This document shows positions 1 to 7,039 of a DNA stretch of 11,869 bases, one piece after another (the first letter of the stretch is position 1; each line of letters begins with the position of its first letter). Location of the stretch: assembly GCA_024401915.1 (NCBI GenBank), contig JAKSKA010000025.1, positions 1 to 11,869 of the forward strand, given 5' to 3'. The notes under the pieces are model-generated. The model was not told the origin of the DNA, ran no database searches, and saw only the letters and a list, made by a program, of their open reading frames with translations. Source of the DNA: Bacteroidales bacterium (GTDB lineage Bacteria; Bacteroidota; Bacteroidia; Bacteroidales; UBA932). The position numbers and the translations under genes were made by a program.

Positions 1-160
1 CGAGTAGGAAGGTGCTCTCCTGAGGTGGCGGATAGATGTATTTCAGTCCCGTGCAGGAAACCAGCAATACTGCGCACAGATGCACGGCCACCGTAAGGAT
101 TACTCCGATGACCGTTGCGCGCTTCTGGCGCTGCTGTCTTTCTTCAAGGTAAACTTTCAT
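1..160 (-). CDS. tonB: TonB-like energy transducer, N-terminal part (cut by window edge)
   Basis: This is the first 53 codons of a gene that continues past the left edge. The protein begins MKVYLEERQQRQKRA, a short positively charged cytoplasmic tail, followed by one membrane segment at about residues 15-35. It then has a proline-containing stretch (YIYPPPQE, 41-48) typical of the start of the periplasmic part of Bacteroidota TonB proteins. TonB passes proton-motive energy from ExbB/ExbD to outer-membrane receptors. The ATG lies 9 nt after the exbD stop, in third position of an exbB-exbD-tonB operon, and that context is the strongest argument for the call. The conserved C-terminal TonB domain is outside the window, so another single-pass envelope protein is possible. 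Confidence 0.72.
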   Translation of the reverse strand, partial: MKVYLEERQQRQKRATVIGVILTVAVHLCAVLLVSCTGLKYIYPPPQESTFLL

Positions 161-169
161 TGTCCTGGG

Positions 170-580
170 CTATTCCGGGGATGTCGCAAGGATGACTTTG
201 TAGTGGTTGCGCTTGGCGATGTTCATCACCTGCACGACCTCCTTGATGGGAACGGATTCGTCCGAGTAGATGGAGAAGGTCGGTTCCTCCTCGCTCTGGA
301 GCAGCCCGATGAGGCTGTCCTCTATCTCGTCGAACCCGACGGGAGCCTCGCTCCCGTTGATATGGTATGTGAAGCGCTCTTCTCCCCAGTCCTTGATCGA
401 GACGCTCGCCGTCGGCTTCGCGCCCACCTGTCCCGTGCTCTTCGGAAGGAGGAGCTTCAGGGCGTTGGGGTTGACCAGCGTCGAGGTCACGAGGAAGAAT
501 ATCAACAGCAGGAAGACGATGTCCGTCATACTGCTCATTGACATATTCGGGTCGGGCCTTGTTGTTCTTTTAAGTGACAT
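170..580 (-). CDS. exbD: ExbD/TolR family biopolymer transport protein
   Basis: A 136-aa protein, the normal length for ExbD/TolR. It has a short cytoplasmic N-terminus, one membrane helix at about residues 18-36 (MTDIVFLLLIFFLVTS) and a periplasmic domain to the C-terminus. Asp20, at the start of the helix, matches the proton-carrying aspartate of this family (Asp25 in E. coli ExbD). With ExbB it forms the proton channel that energises TonB. The ATG sits 3 nt after the exbB stop, so the two are almost certainly co-translated. The gene ends in TAG. ExbD and TolR cannot be told apart by sequence alone, but the following TonB-like gene favours ExbD. Confidence 0.93.
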   Translation of the reverse strand: MSLKRTTRPDPNMSMSSMTDIVFLLLIFFLVTSTLVNPNALKLLLPKSTGQVGAKPTASVSIKDWGEERFTYHINGSEAPVGFDEIEDSLIGLLQSEEEPTFSIYSDESVPIKEVVQVMNIAKRNHYKVILATSPE

Positions 581-583
581 AAG

Positions 584-1288
584 CTATTCTGCTGCGGTCT
601 TGTTCTCTTCTTCGGAGAGGATGTCCACCATCTCCACTGTCGCGCTCTCCATACGGAATGCGAGGTCGGAGACCTTGGACGTGAGGAAGTTGTATCCGAA
701 ATATGCGACGATGCCGACGATCAGACCGCCTACCGTGGTGATCATTGCGGTGTAGATGCCGCCGGAAAGAAGCGCTATGTCGATGTTGCTTCCGGCCATT
801 GACATATTGAAGAATGCCTGGACCATTCCCATAACGGTTCCGAGGAAGCCTATCATAGGCGCGCCTCCGGCAATCATTGCGAGGTAGGGAAGTCCCTTTT
901 CTATCCTTGCGATCTCAAGGTTGCCCATATTCTCGATGGTCGTCTGGATTTCGGCGGAACTCTTTCCGCATTTTTCGAGTCCGGCTTCCGCCATCCTGGC
1001 CACGGGAGTGTCGAATTTGCCGCAGAGGGTCTTTGCGGATTTGATTTTCCCCTCGTGGAGATAGTCGCGGATGTCCATCAGGAAGTTCCTGTCGATTTTC
1101 CCGGCTTTCGAGATGAGCCATAGTTTCTTTCCGAAGATATAGACTGCGATGATGCTGAGGATGAGCAGCACTATCATCAGCCAGCCGCCCTTGACGGCCA
1201 TATCGACGATTGAGTAGGACATCTCCTGCTGTATCGGAGCCGCTTCTGCGGCTTCGACGATGTCTGTCTGGAGTAAGTTGAAGAGCAT
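584..1288 (-). CDS. exbB: ExbB/TolQ/MotA family proton channel protein
   Basis: A 234-aa protein when started at the ATG at 1288. The frame stays open upstream to 1495, but that extension lies antisense inside truA and across the AT-rich promoter region, so the shorter start was chosen. Three membrane segments are visible, at about 36-53, 134-160 and 178-200, with the family hallmark GGAPMIGFLGTVMGMVQAF at 141-159. The large loop between the first two is cytoplasmic, as is the C-terminus. ExbB forms the pentameric ring around ExbD that converts proton flow into force for TonB. It is the first gene of the minus-strand operon and is divergent from truA. It ends in TAG. Confidence 0.93.
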   Translation of the reverse strand: MLFNLLQTDIVEAAEAAPIQQEMSYSIVDMAVKGGWLMIVLLILSIIAVYIFGKKLWLISKAGKIDRNFLMDIRDYLHEGKIKSAKTLCGKFDTPVARMAEAGLEKCGKSSAEIQTTIENMGNLEIARIEKGLPYLAMIAGGAPMIGFLGTVMGMVQAFFNMSMAGSNIDIALLSGGIYTAMITTVGGLIVGIVAYFGYNFLTSKVSDLAFRMESATVEMVDILSEEENKTAAE

Positions 1289-1313
1289 ATCGTGTAATTT
1301 TACATATAACACG

Positions 1314-1344
1314 CGAAGATAGTGTTTTTTGCTCAAAAAATAAA
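1314..1344 (-). promoter_or_regulatory. Possible promoter of the exbB-exbD-tonB operon
   Basis: Reading the minus strand, TTTA (1344-1341) is followed after 19 nt by TATCTTCG (1321-1314), a near match to the Bacteroidota -7 box TAnnTTTG. Transcription would start near 1307, giving a leader of about 20 nt before the exbB ATG. The -33 box departs from TTTG, and a TTTG nearer to the -7 box is too close (12 nt), so this is a tentative assignment. Confidence 0.35.
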
Positions 1345-1348
1345 GTCT

Positions 1349-1382
1349 TTTGTCCTTGAAGGGTGTTTTTTCATTATATTTG
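1349..1382 (+). promoter_or_regulatory. Promoter of truA
   Basis: TATATTTG at 1375-1382 is a perfect match to the Bacteroidota -7 consensus TAnnTTTG. A TTTG at 1349-1352 could be the -33 box, although the 22-nt gap is slightly long. The -7 box ends only 6 nt before the truA ATG, so the transcript should start at or very near the start codon. It lies back to back with the likely exbB promoter. Confidence 0.5.
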
Positions 1383-1388
1383 TGCGCT

Positions 1389-2123
1389 ATGCGGTACAGG
1401 ATCGACTTGTCATACGACGGCGCCCCCTTCTGCGGCTGGCAGATCCAGCCCGGTGCGCCAAGCGTCCAGGAGACTCTCCAGCGTGCTGTGTCCACGCTGC
1501 TTCACGAGGATGTCGCCGTGACCGGATGCGGGCGTACGGACACCGGCGTGAACGCTTCCCACTATGTGGCCCATTTCGACTGCGGTGAGGGAATCGGGGA
1601 CTGCGCGCGCCTCTGCTACAGGCTGAACTCGATCCTTCCGGAAGCCGTTGCGGTCCGTTCCGTCGCTCCCGCAGCTGACGATTTCCACGCCCGTTTTGAC
1701 GCACGACGCCGTGAGTACCGTTACTACCTCCACCGCAGAAAAGACCCTTTCTGCGCCGCTCATTCCTATTTCTGGGGTTATCCCGACGTGGATTTCGACG
1801 CTATGCAGGAGGCGGCATCCAGGCTGCTTGGCGTCCACGATTTCTCCTGCTTCGAAAAGACGGGCGGCGACAACAAGACTTCGATCTGCAACATCACGGA
1901 GGCCGGATGGACGCGCATCGATGATGACCACTGGGTGTTCACGGTGGCGGCAGACCGCTTCCTCCGCAATATGGTCCGCGCCATCGTCGGCACGCTGCTC
2001 GAGGTGGGACGCGGGAAACGCAGCGCAGCGTCCATATCGGAACTTCTGGACAATGGGGACAGGTGCCGGGCCGGAGAATCCGTGCCGGGCCACGCGCTGT
2101 TCCTTTCGGAGGTGGATTATTGA
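1389..2123 (+). CDS. truA: tRNA pseudouridine(38-40) synthase TruA
   Basis: A 244-aa protein matching TruA along its length. It isomerises uridines 38-40 in the anticodon stem-loop of tRNAs. The N-terminus MRYRIDLSYDGAPFCGWQIQ and the active-site motif GCGRTDTGVNA (47-57) are diagnostic, with Asp51 as the catalytic residue. The usual RTDxGVHA histidine is Asn55 here. A second family block, FLRNMVRAIVGTLLEVG (191-207), is intact. The ATG at 1389 was preferred to an in-frame ATG at 1350 because family members begin at MRYRI and the extra 13 codons lie in promoter sequence. It is a housekeeping gene functionally unrelated to its neighbours and may be transcribed alone. Confidence 0.96.
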   Translation: MRYRIDLSYDGAPFCGWQIQPGAPSVQETLQRAVSTLLHEDVAVTGCGRTDTGVNASHYVAHFDCGEGIGDCARLCYRLNSILPEAVAVRSVAPAADDFHARFDARRREYRYYLHRRKDPFCAAHSYFWGYPDVDFDAMQEAASRLLGVHDFSCFEKTGGDNKTSICNITEAGWTRIDDDHWVFTVAADRFLRNMVRAIVGTLLEVGRGKRSAASISELLDNGDRCRAGESVPGHALFLSEVDY

Positions 2124-2148
2124 AAAGGTCAGCGATACGGGCATTTTT

Positions 2149-2180
2149 TTTGTAGTGAAACCATTTGGAAGATACAAATA
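2149..2180 (+). promoter_or_regulatory. Possible promoter of the Bat operon
   Basis: The 63 bases between truA and moxR contain a run of eight T ending in TTTG (2149-2152), then 20 nt later TACAAATA (2173-2180). The spacing fits a Bacteroidota promoter, but the second element shares only its TA with the TAnnTTTG consensus. No ribosome binding site is seen; the leader is simply A/T-rich (ATACAAATACACAAT before the ATG), as is common in this phylum. Read-through from truA is an alternative. Confidence 0.3.
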
Positions 2181-2186
2181 CACAAT

Positions 2187-3179
2187 ATGGAAAGTGTGAA
2201 CATCAAGGAACTCAACGAACGCATCCAGAAAGAAAGCGAATTCGTTGACATTCTTTCCCTTGAGATGGGGAAGGTCATCGTGGGCCAGAAACATCTCGTT
2301 GAAAATCTGATGATTGCATTGCTCGCGAACGGCCACGTCCTCCTCGAAGGTATGCCGGGTCTTGCAAAGACGCTCGCGATAAGCACCCTGTCAAAGGCCG
2401 TGAACGCCCGCTTCAGCAGGATACAGTTCACGCCGGACCTCCTCCCGGCCGACGTCACCGGCACCCTGGTCTATTCCCAGAAAAAAGAGGATTTCGAGGT
2501 GCACAAGGGCCCCGTGTTCGCCAATTTCGTCCTTGCCGACGAAATCAACCGTGCCCCGGCGAAGGTCCAGTCGGCTCTGCTCGAGGCTATGCAGGAGCGC
2601 CAGGTGACGCTCGGCGACAACACCTACGAGCTGCCGAAGCCCTTCCTCGTAATGGCGACCCAGAACCCTGTGGAGCAGGAAGGTACATATCCCCTCCCCG
2701 AGGCGCAGATGGACCGTTTCATGCTCAAGGTGGTGGTAGGCTATCCTTCGAAGGATGAGGAGCGCAACATCATCAGGATGAATAATTCCGGAGAGTTTCC
2801 CACACCCAATGCCGTGATTACTCCCGAGGAGATAATGAAGGCCAGGGAAGTGGTCCGCGAGGTCTATATGGACGAGAAGATAGAACGCTATATCGTCGAT
2901 ATCGTCTATGCGACCCGTACTCCCGGAGATTATGGCCTGGGTGATATCAAGAGCCTCATCTCCTATGGCGCGTCACCCCGTGCCAGCATAGCGCTCAGCG
3001 CCGCCGCGAAGGCCTACGCCTTCATCAAGCGCCGCGGGTACGTGATCCCCGAGGACGTCAGGGCCGTGTGCCCCGAAGTGCTCCGTCACCGTATCGGACT
3101 GAGCTATGAGGCAGAGGCGGAGAATGTCACCGTCGAGGAAATCATCGAAAAGGTCATCAACGCTGTAATAGTTCCGTAA
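2187..3179 (+). CDS. moxR: MoxR family AAA+ ATPase (Bat operon)
   Basis: A 330-aa cytoplasmic AAA+ ATPase of the MoxR family, full length. Walker A is GMPGLAKT (55-62), Walker B is VLADE (115-119), sensor 1 is at Asn160 in VMATQN, the likely arginine finger is Arg177 in PEAQMDRF, and sensor 2 is Arg265 in GASPRAS. All key ATPase residues are therefore present. MoxR ATPases are encoded beside VWA proteins and are thought to remodel or mature protein complexes with them. Here it opens the Bat operon, 6 nt ahead of the DUF58 gene. The exact client in Bacteroidales is not known. Confidence 0.96.
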   Translation: MESVNIKELNERIQKESEFVDILSLEMGKVIVGQKHLVENLMIALLANGHVLLEGMPGLAKTLAISTLSKAVNARFSRIQFTPDLLPADVTGTLVYSQKKEDFEVHKGPVFANFVLADEINRAPAKVQSALLEAMQERQVTLGDNTYELPKPFLVMATQNPVEQEGTYPLPEAQMDRFMLKVVVGYPSKDEERNIIRMNNSGEFPTPNAVITPEEIMKAREVVREVYMDEKIERYIVDIVYATRTPGDYGLGDIKSLISYGASPRASIALSAAAKAYAFIKRRGYVIPEDVRAVCPEVLRHRIGLSYEAEAENVTVEEIIEKVINAVIVP

Positions 3180-3185
3180 TTCCTG

Positions 3186-4070
3186 ATGGAAAATTCGGCC
3201 ACAGAACTGCTGAAGAAGGTCCGCAAGATAGAGATACGGACCAAGGCGCTCTCCCACCAGATCTTTGCGGGAGAGTATCATTCTGCATTCAAGGGCCGCG
3301 GAATGGCGTTCAGCGAAGTGCGCGAATACCAGTGGGGCGACGATGTGCGCTCGATGGACTGGAATGTCACGGCGCGTCTGCGCAGCCCCTATGTCAAGGT
3401 GTTCGAGGAAGAGCGCGAACTGACGGTGGTGCTGCTCGTGGACGTGAGCCGCAGCGGCCTTTTCGGCACATCCGTGCGTACGAAGCGGGACCTGGTGGCT
3501 GAGATCGCCGCCGTCCTGAGCTTCAGCGCAAGCATCAACAACGACAAGGTGGGCGCACTTTTCTTCAGCGACCGCGTCGAGAAGTTCATCCCCCCGAAGA
3601 AGGGCCGCAGCCATCTTCTCCACATCATACGCGAGATGCTCCAGCTCCAGCCCGAACACGACGGAACCGATATAGGCGAAGCTCTCCGTTTCCTCACCAA
3701 TGCACTGAAAAAGAGATGTAACGCCTTCCTGCTGAGCGATATGCTCGACGTCGATGCGGACGGCAACCCGCGCTACGAGGACGCGCTGAAGGTAGCGGCG
3801 GGACGTCACGAGCTCTCGGTTCTCAGGGTATATGACCCGAGGGAGGAGGAGATTCCCGCAGTCGGCCTTGTCCACGTCAAGGACAGCGAAAGCGGGGAGG
3901 GAGCGTGGATCAACACTGACAGCAAGCGTGTCAGGACCGCATACGGAGACTGGCACCGCAATGCGTCGGAAGCCTGTCTCAAGATGCTGCGCAGATACAA
4001 GGTCAATTCGGTCGATGTGCGCACTGACGAAGATTATGTCAAGGCCCTGATGAAACTTTTCCACAATTGA
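3186..4070 (+). CDS. DUF58 / VWA-like protein of the Bat operon
   Basis: A 294-aa protein without a signal peptide or obvious membrane segment. It carries the DUF58 signature as GRGMAFSEVREYQWGDDVRSMDW (about 37-59), followed by TARLRSPYVKVFEEERE. A VWA-type fold follows with a metal-binding-like DVSRS motif at 86-90 and a SDMLDVD segment near the expected last MIDAS loop. DUF58 proteins regularly sit directly after moxR and are presumed to be its cytoplasmic partner. Only 6 nt separate it from moxR and 1 nt from the next gene, so co-translation is likely. The biochemical role is unproven. Confidence 0.92.
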   Translation: MENSATELLKKVRKIEIRTKALSHQIFAGEYHSAFKGRGMAFSEVREYQWGDDVRSMDWNVTARLRSPYVKVFEEERELTVVLLVDVSRSGLFGTSVRTKRDLVAEIAAVLSFSASINNDKVGALFFSDRVEKFIPPKKGRSHLLHIIREMLQLQPEHDGTDIGEALRFLTNALKKRCNAFLLSDMLDVDADGNPRYEDALKVAAGRHELSVLRVYDPREEEIPAVGLVHVKDSESGEGAWINTDSKRVRTAYGDWHRNASEACLKMLRRYKVNSVDVRTDEDYVKALMKLFHN

Positions 4071-4071
4071 A

Positions 4072-5058
4072 ATGAGGATTCTTGTCATTATACTGGCTTT
4101 TGTTCTGAACGTCATACCGTCCGGACGCGCTTTTCTGGAGCCCCTCCAGAAGCGTGATTCCATCCTGGTCGGCGACCAGGTCCGGTATGGGATCAGACTT
4201 GACAGCCTCGGGAAGGGGACGGCGATAGCCCTGCCTGATTTCTCCGAGGTGTCCAATGATACGCTTACGCTCGTAAGCAACTGGCAGACAGATACGATAG
4301 GCCGTTATACAAAGAAGGATGCCGAGGCCGGGAAACCGCTCTCGATAAGGGCGTCCGTGGTTCTTGCTCCCTTTGAGGAAGGGACCTATGAACTTCCCGC
4401 AATTCCGGTCGCCATAATCCGTTCCGGCCACGCCGACACCCTCCTTTTCGAAGCTCGGACGATGGATGTCAAGACGCTTCAGCTGGACACGGCCGGTTTC
4501 GAAGTCCGCGACCTGAAGGGGCAGATGACCTATCCCGTCACTTTCCGGGAAATAGCGCCCTGGCTCGGCGGCGGCCTTGTGCTCGCCGGGCTCATTGTCC
4601 TGGCTGTCTGGCTCCTGCGCCGCTATCTTAAAAAGGAAAAAGGCGTCGAGGAGAAGAAGGATCCGGCATATATCGTGGCCCTCCGCAAGATCGAGGGCTT
4701 CAGGAGCGATAAATACTGGGCTCCGGAGAAACAGAAGCTTTTCTATTCCGGTATCACGGATGCTTTGAAGGAGTATATCGACGACCGTTTCGGCGTCGAT
4801 GCCCCCGAGATGACGACGGCGGAACTTTTCGCGGCACTGAAGGGCGAGAAGGATATAAGTCCGGAATTGTATATGGATATGAAATCCTTGTTCGAGAGGG
4901 CCGATTTCGTGAAATTCGCGAAATTCGCCGCATCCGACGAGGAGAACGCATCCGTGCTTCCGGTAGCCGTGCGTTTCGTCACTTCCACATATCAGATTGA
5001 AATGGAGCGCCAGGAGGCGCAGAACAGCACAGAGGGTGGGGAGGCCGTCGGAAACTGA
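4072..5058 (+). CDS. BatD-like single-pass membrane protein of the Bat operon
   Basis: A 328-aa protein that I can place by architecture but not name. Residues 1-20 form a signal peptide (RILVIILAFVLNVIPSGRA). A beta-rich periplasmic part follows to about 160, then a membrane helix at about 163-183 followed by basic RRYLKKEK, and a cytoplasmic domain from 184 to the end. That domain (LRKIEGF ... WAPEKQKLFYSGITDALKEYI ... LFERADFVKFAKF) resembles the cytoplasmic tail of BatD proteins. A gene of this kind lies between DUF58 and batA in many Bacteroidota. Its stop overlaps the batA ATG by one nt. It may be a scaffold linking the cytoplasmic ATPase to periplasmic partners; this is inference. Confidence 0.82.
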   Translation: MRILVIILAFVLNVIPSGRAFLEPLQKRDSILVGDQVRYGIRLDSLGKGTAIALPDFSEVSNDTLTLVSNWQTDTIGRYTKKDAEAGKPLSIRASVVLAPFEEGTYELPAIPVAIIRSGHADTLLFEARTMDVKTLQLDTAGFEVRDLKGQMTYPVTFREIAPWLGGGLVLAGLIVLAVWLLRRYLKKEKGVEEKKDPAYIVALRKIEGFRSDKYWAPEKQKLFYSGITDALKEYIDDRFGVDAPEMTTAELFAALKGEKDISPELYMDMKSLFERADFVKFAKFAASDEENASVLPVAVRFVTSTYQIEMERQEAQNSTEGGEAVGN

Positions 5059-6041
5059 TGTTCTTCGAATATCCGAAACTTCTCTGGCTCCTGCTGCTGC
5101 CGCTTCTGCTTGTCGCCCATTACCTTTGGGTGGAGCTGAGCGACCGCAGGCCCCATATACGGGTGTCTTCCGTGATTCCCTGGAAGCGTGGGGGGAGCAG
5201 CGTGCTCCGCTGGCTCCGTCATCTTCCATTCGTGTTCCGTATCCTCGCATTATCGTTGATAATCATTGCAATAGCGCGCCCCCGCTCGTCTTCCGAAGTC
5301 GAGAAAATCGATACCGAGGGCATCGATATCGTGATGGCTATGGATGTGTCCACGAGTATGCTTGCCCGGGATTTCAACCCCGACCGTATAAGCGCGGCGA
5401 AGGACATCGCGATCGAGTTCATCGCCCAGAGGCCTACGGACCGTATGGGAATAGTCGTTTTCGCGGGAGAAAGCTATACCCAGTGTCCGCTTACGACGGA
5501 CAGGGCCGTCCTTATCAATATGATGAAGGAAATCCAGACCAACCTCATCCAGGATGGAACGGCAATCGGAGACGGACTCGCCACGGCGGTCGCAAGGATG
5601 ATGGATTCGGATGCGAAGAGCCGGGTCGTGATTCTGCTTACCGATGGTGTGAACAACAGTGGCGCCGTCGCTCCGCTTACTGCGGCTGAGATTGCATCCA
5701 CTTATGGCATAAGGGTTTACACTATAGGCGTCGGTGCCAACGGGACAGCGCCATATCCGGTTATGACACCCTGGGGAGTCGAAGTCCAGAACATCCCGGT
5801 GGAGATTGACGAGGACCTCCTGAAGGGTATAGCCGAAAAGACGGGCGGCCGCTACTTCCGCGCTACGGACAATACCAAGCTGGCCGAAATCTATACTGAG
5901 ATCAACAAGATGGAGAAGGCCCGCACGACGATTGACAGTTTCCCTGTTTACAAGGAGCTGTTCGACCGCTATGCGCTTGCCGCTCTCGTGCTTCTGCTTC
6001 TTGAAATGCTTGTGAAACTATTGATAAGGAGACTGCCGTAA
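5058..6041 (+). CDS. batA: BatA, membrane-anchored VWA protein
   Basis: A 327-aa protein with two N-terminal hydrophobic segments (about 8-23 and 57-73), a VWA domain from about 88 to 280, and a C-terminal membrane helix at about 305-322. The MIDAS metal site is complete: DVSTS (96-100), Thr168 in DGTAIGDG, and Asp196 in LLTDGVNNSG. The VWA domain is therefore expected to bind Mg2+ or a similar ion and engage a partner. BatA was defined in the Bacteroides fragilis aerotolerance operon, and pairs with BatB. It overlaps the gene before and the gene after by one nt each (TGATG and TAATG), indicating coupled translation. Confidence 0.95.
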   Translation: MFFEYPKLLWLLLLPLLLVAHYLWVELSDRRPHIRVSSVIPWKRGGSSVLRWLRHLPFVFRILALSLIIIAIARPRSSSEVEKIDTEGIDIVMAMDVSTSMLARDFNPDRISAAKDIAIEFIAQRPTDRMGIVVFAGESYTQCPLTTDRAVLINMMKEIQTNLIQDGTAIGDGLATAVARMMDSDAKSRVVILLTDGVNNSGAVAPLTAAEIASTYGIRVYTIGVGANGTAPYPVMTPWGVEVQNIPVEIDEDLLKGIAEKTGGRYFRATDNTKLAEIYTEINKMEKARTTIDSFPVYKELFDRYALAALVLLLLEMLVKLLIRRLP

Positions 6042-7039
6042 TGCTGCTGTTCGGAAATGCGAAATATCTGCTCCTGCTTTTGGGAGTCCCCCTTATTCTG
6101 ATTGTGTATGCCGTGAAGAGGCGTCTGCAGTCCCGCCGTGTGGCTGCGCTGGGCGATCCGGGGCTCGTGCGTGAACTGATGCCTTCGGTATCGGGAGCCA
6201 AGGGCTGGCTGCGCAACGTGCTCTTCGCGCTTGCCTTCGGCCTCTTCGCCATTGGCCTGGCGCGTCCTCGCATCGGAGCGAAGCTTGCCACCAGGGAGAC
6301 CCACGGAGCCGAGATAATGATTTGTCTCGACGTCTCCAACTCTATGCTGGCCCAGGATTATTCACCCTGCCGTCTGGAACGCGCGAAACTGGCTATTTCG
6401 AGAATAGTGGACAAACTTGACGGTGACCGCATAGGCCTGATCGTCTTTGCCGGCAGTTCATTCGTGCAGCTTCCGATCACCACCGATTACGTGTCCGCGA
6501 AGATGTTCCTGAGCAGCATCAATACCGAGTCGGTGCCTGTCCAGGGCACGGCCATAGCGGATGCGTTGCTGACGGCTGCGCGCGGATTCAGCCTTCAGAG
6601 CGAGAAGAGCCGCGCGGTGATTGTCATAACCGATGGCGAGAACCACGAGGACGATCCCGTCGAGGCCGCATCCAAGTTGGCCGAATCCGGCATCAGGGTA
6701 TATACCATCGGAGTGGGCTCCACTCACGGACAACCCATCCCGAAAGACGGCGACCTGATGAAGGACAATGACGGCAATATTGTGGTTACGAAGTTGGATG
6801 AGACGATCCTTCAGCAGATTGCGAAAGTCGGAGGCGGGGCTTACGTCCACGCCGGCGATGGGGAGTTCGGGCTCAATCCCATAATAGAAGACCTGAAGAG
6901 GCTCGAGGACGAGAAATTCAATTCCGTCGTCTTCGAAGAGTTCGATGAACAATATATGTATTTCTTCGGCGCGGCTCTCGTGCTGTTCATCCTCGAGATG
7001 CTTATAGGTGAAAGGAAGATAAAAAAGAAGCTGTTCTGA
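6041..7039 (+). CDS. batB: BatB, membrane-anchored VWA protein
   Basis: A 332-aa paralogue of BatA with the same plan: hydrophobic segments at about 8-24 and 57-74, a VWA domain, and a C-terminal membrane helix (YFFGAALVLFILEMLIG) followed by basic RKIKKK. MIDAS residues are all present: DVSNS (97-101), Thr170 in VQGTAIADAL, and Asp198 in VITDGENHE. The tandem arrangement suggests that BatA and BatB arose by duplication and form a hetero-complex. It starts inside the batA stop codon (TAATG) and its own stop overlaps the batC start (TGATG). Confidence 0.95.
   Translation: MLLFGNAKYLLLLLGVPLILIVYAVKRRLQSRRVAALGDPGLVRELMPSVSGAKGWLRNVLFALAFGLFAIGLARPRIGAKLATRETHGAEIMICLDVSNSMLAQDYSPCRLERAKLAISRIVDKLDGDRIGLIVFAGSSFVQLPITTDYVSAKMFLSSINTESVPVQGTAIADALLTAARGFSLQSEKSRAVIVITDGENHEDDPVEAASKLAESGIRVYTIGVGSTHGQPIPKDGDLMKDNDGNIVVTKLDETILQQIAKVGGGAYVHAGDGEFGLNPIIEDLKRLEDEKFNSVVFEEFDEQYMYFFGAALVLFILEMLIGERKIKKKLF

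Noticed and set aside
1289..1495. Longer exbB start at 1495
   Set aside because: The extension is antisense to truA and crosses AT-rich promoter sequence; ExbB proteins start near the chosen ATG at 1288.
2124..2151. Possible terminator of truA (eight T at 2144-2151)
   Set aside because: No stem of useful length precedes the T run, so it is not a convincing intrinsic terminator.
1410..2336. Long minus-strand open frame across truA and the start of moxR
   Set aside because: It is a shadow of two well-supported plus-strand genes and shows no recognisable domain.
2973..4280. 435-codon minus-strand open frame
   Set aside because: It runs antisense to moxR, the DUF58 gene and the BatD-like gene, all of which have clear family motifs. 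The frame is open because of GC-biased codon use.
4039..5250. 403-codon minus-strand open frame
   Set aside because: Antisense to the BatD-like gene and batA; no motif, and composition is typical of a shadow frame.
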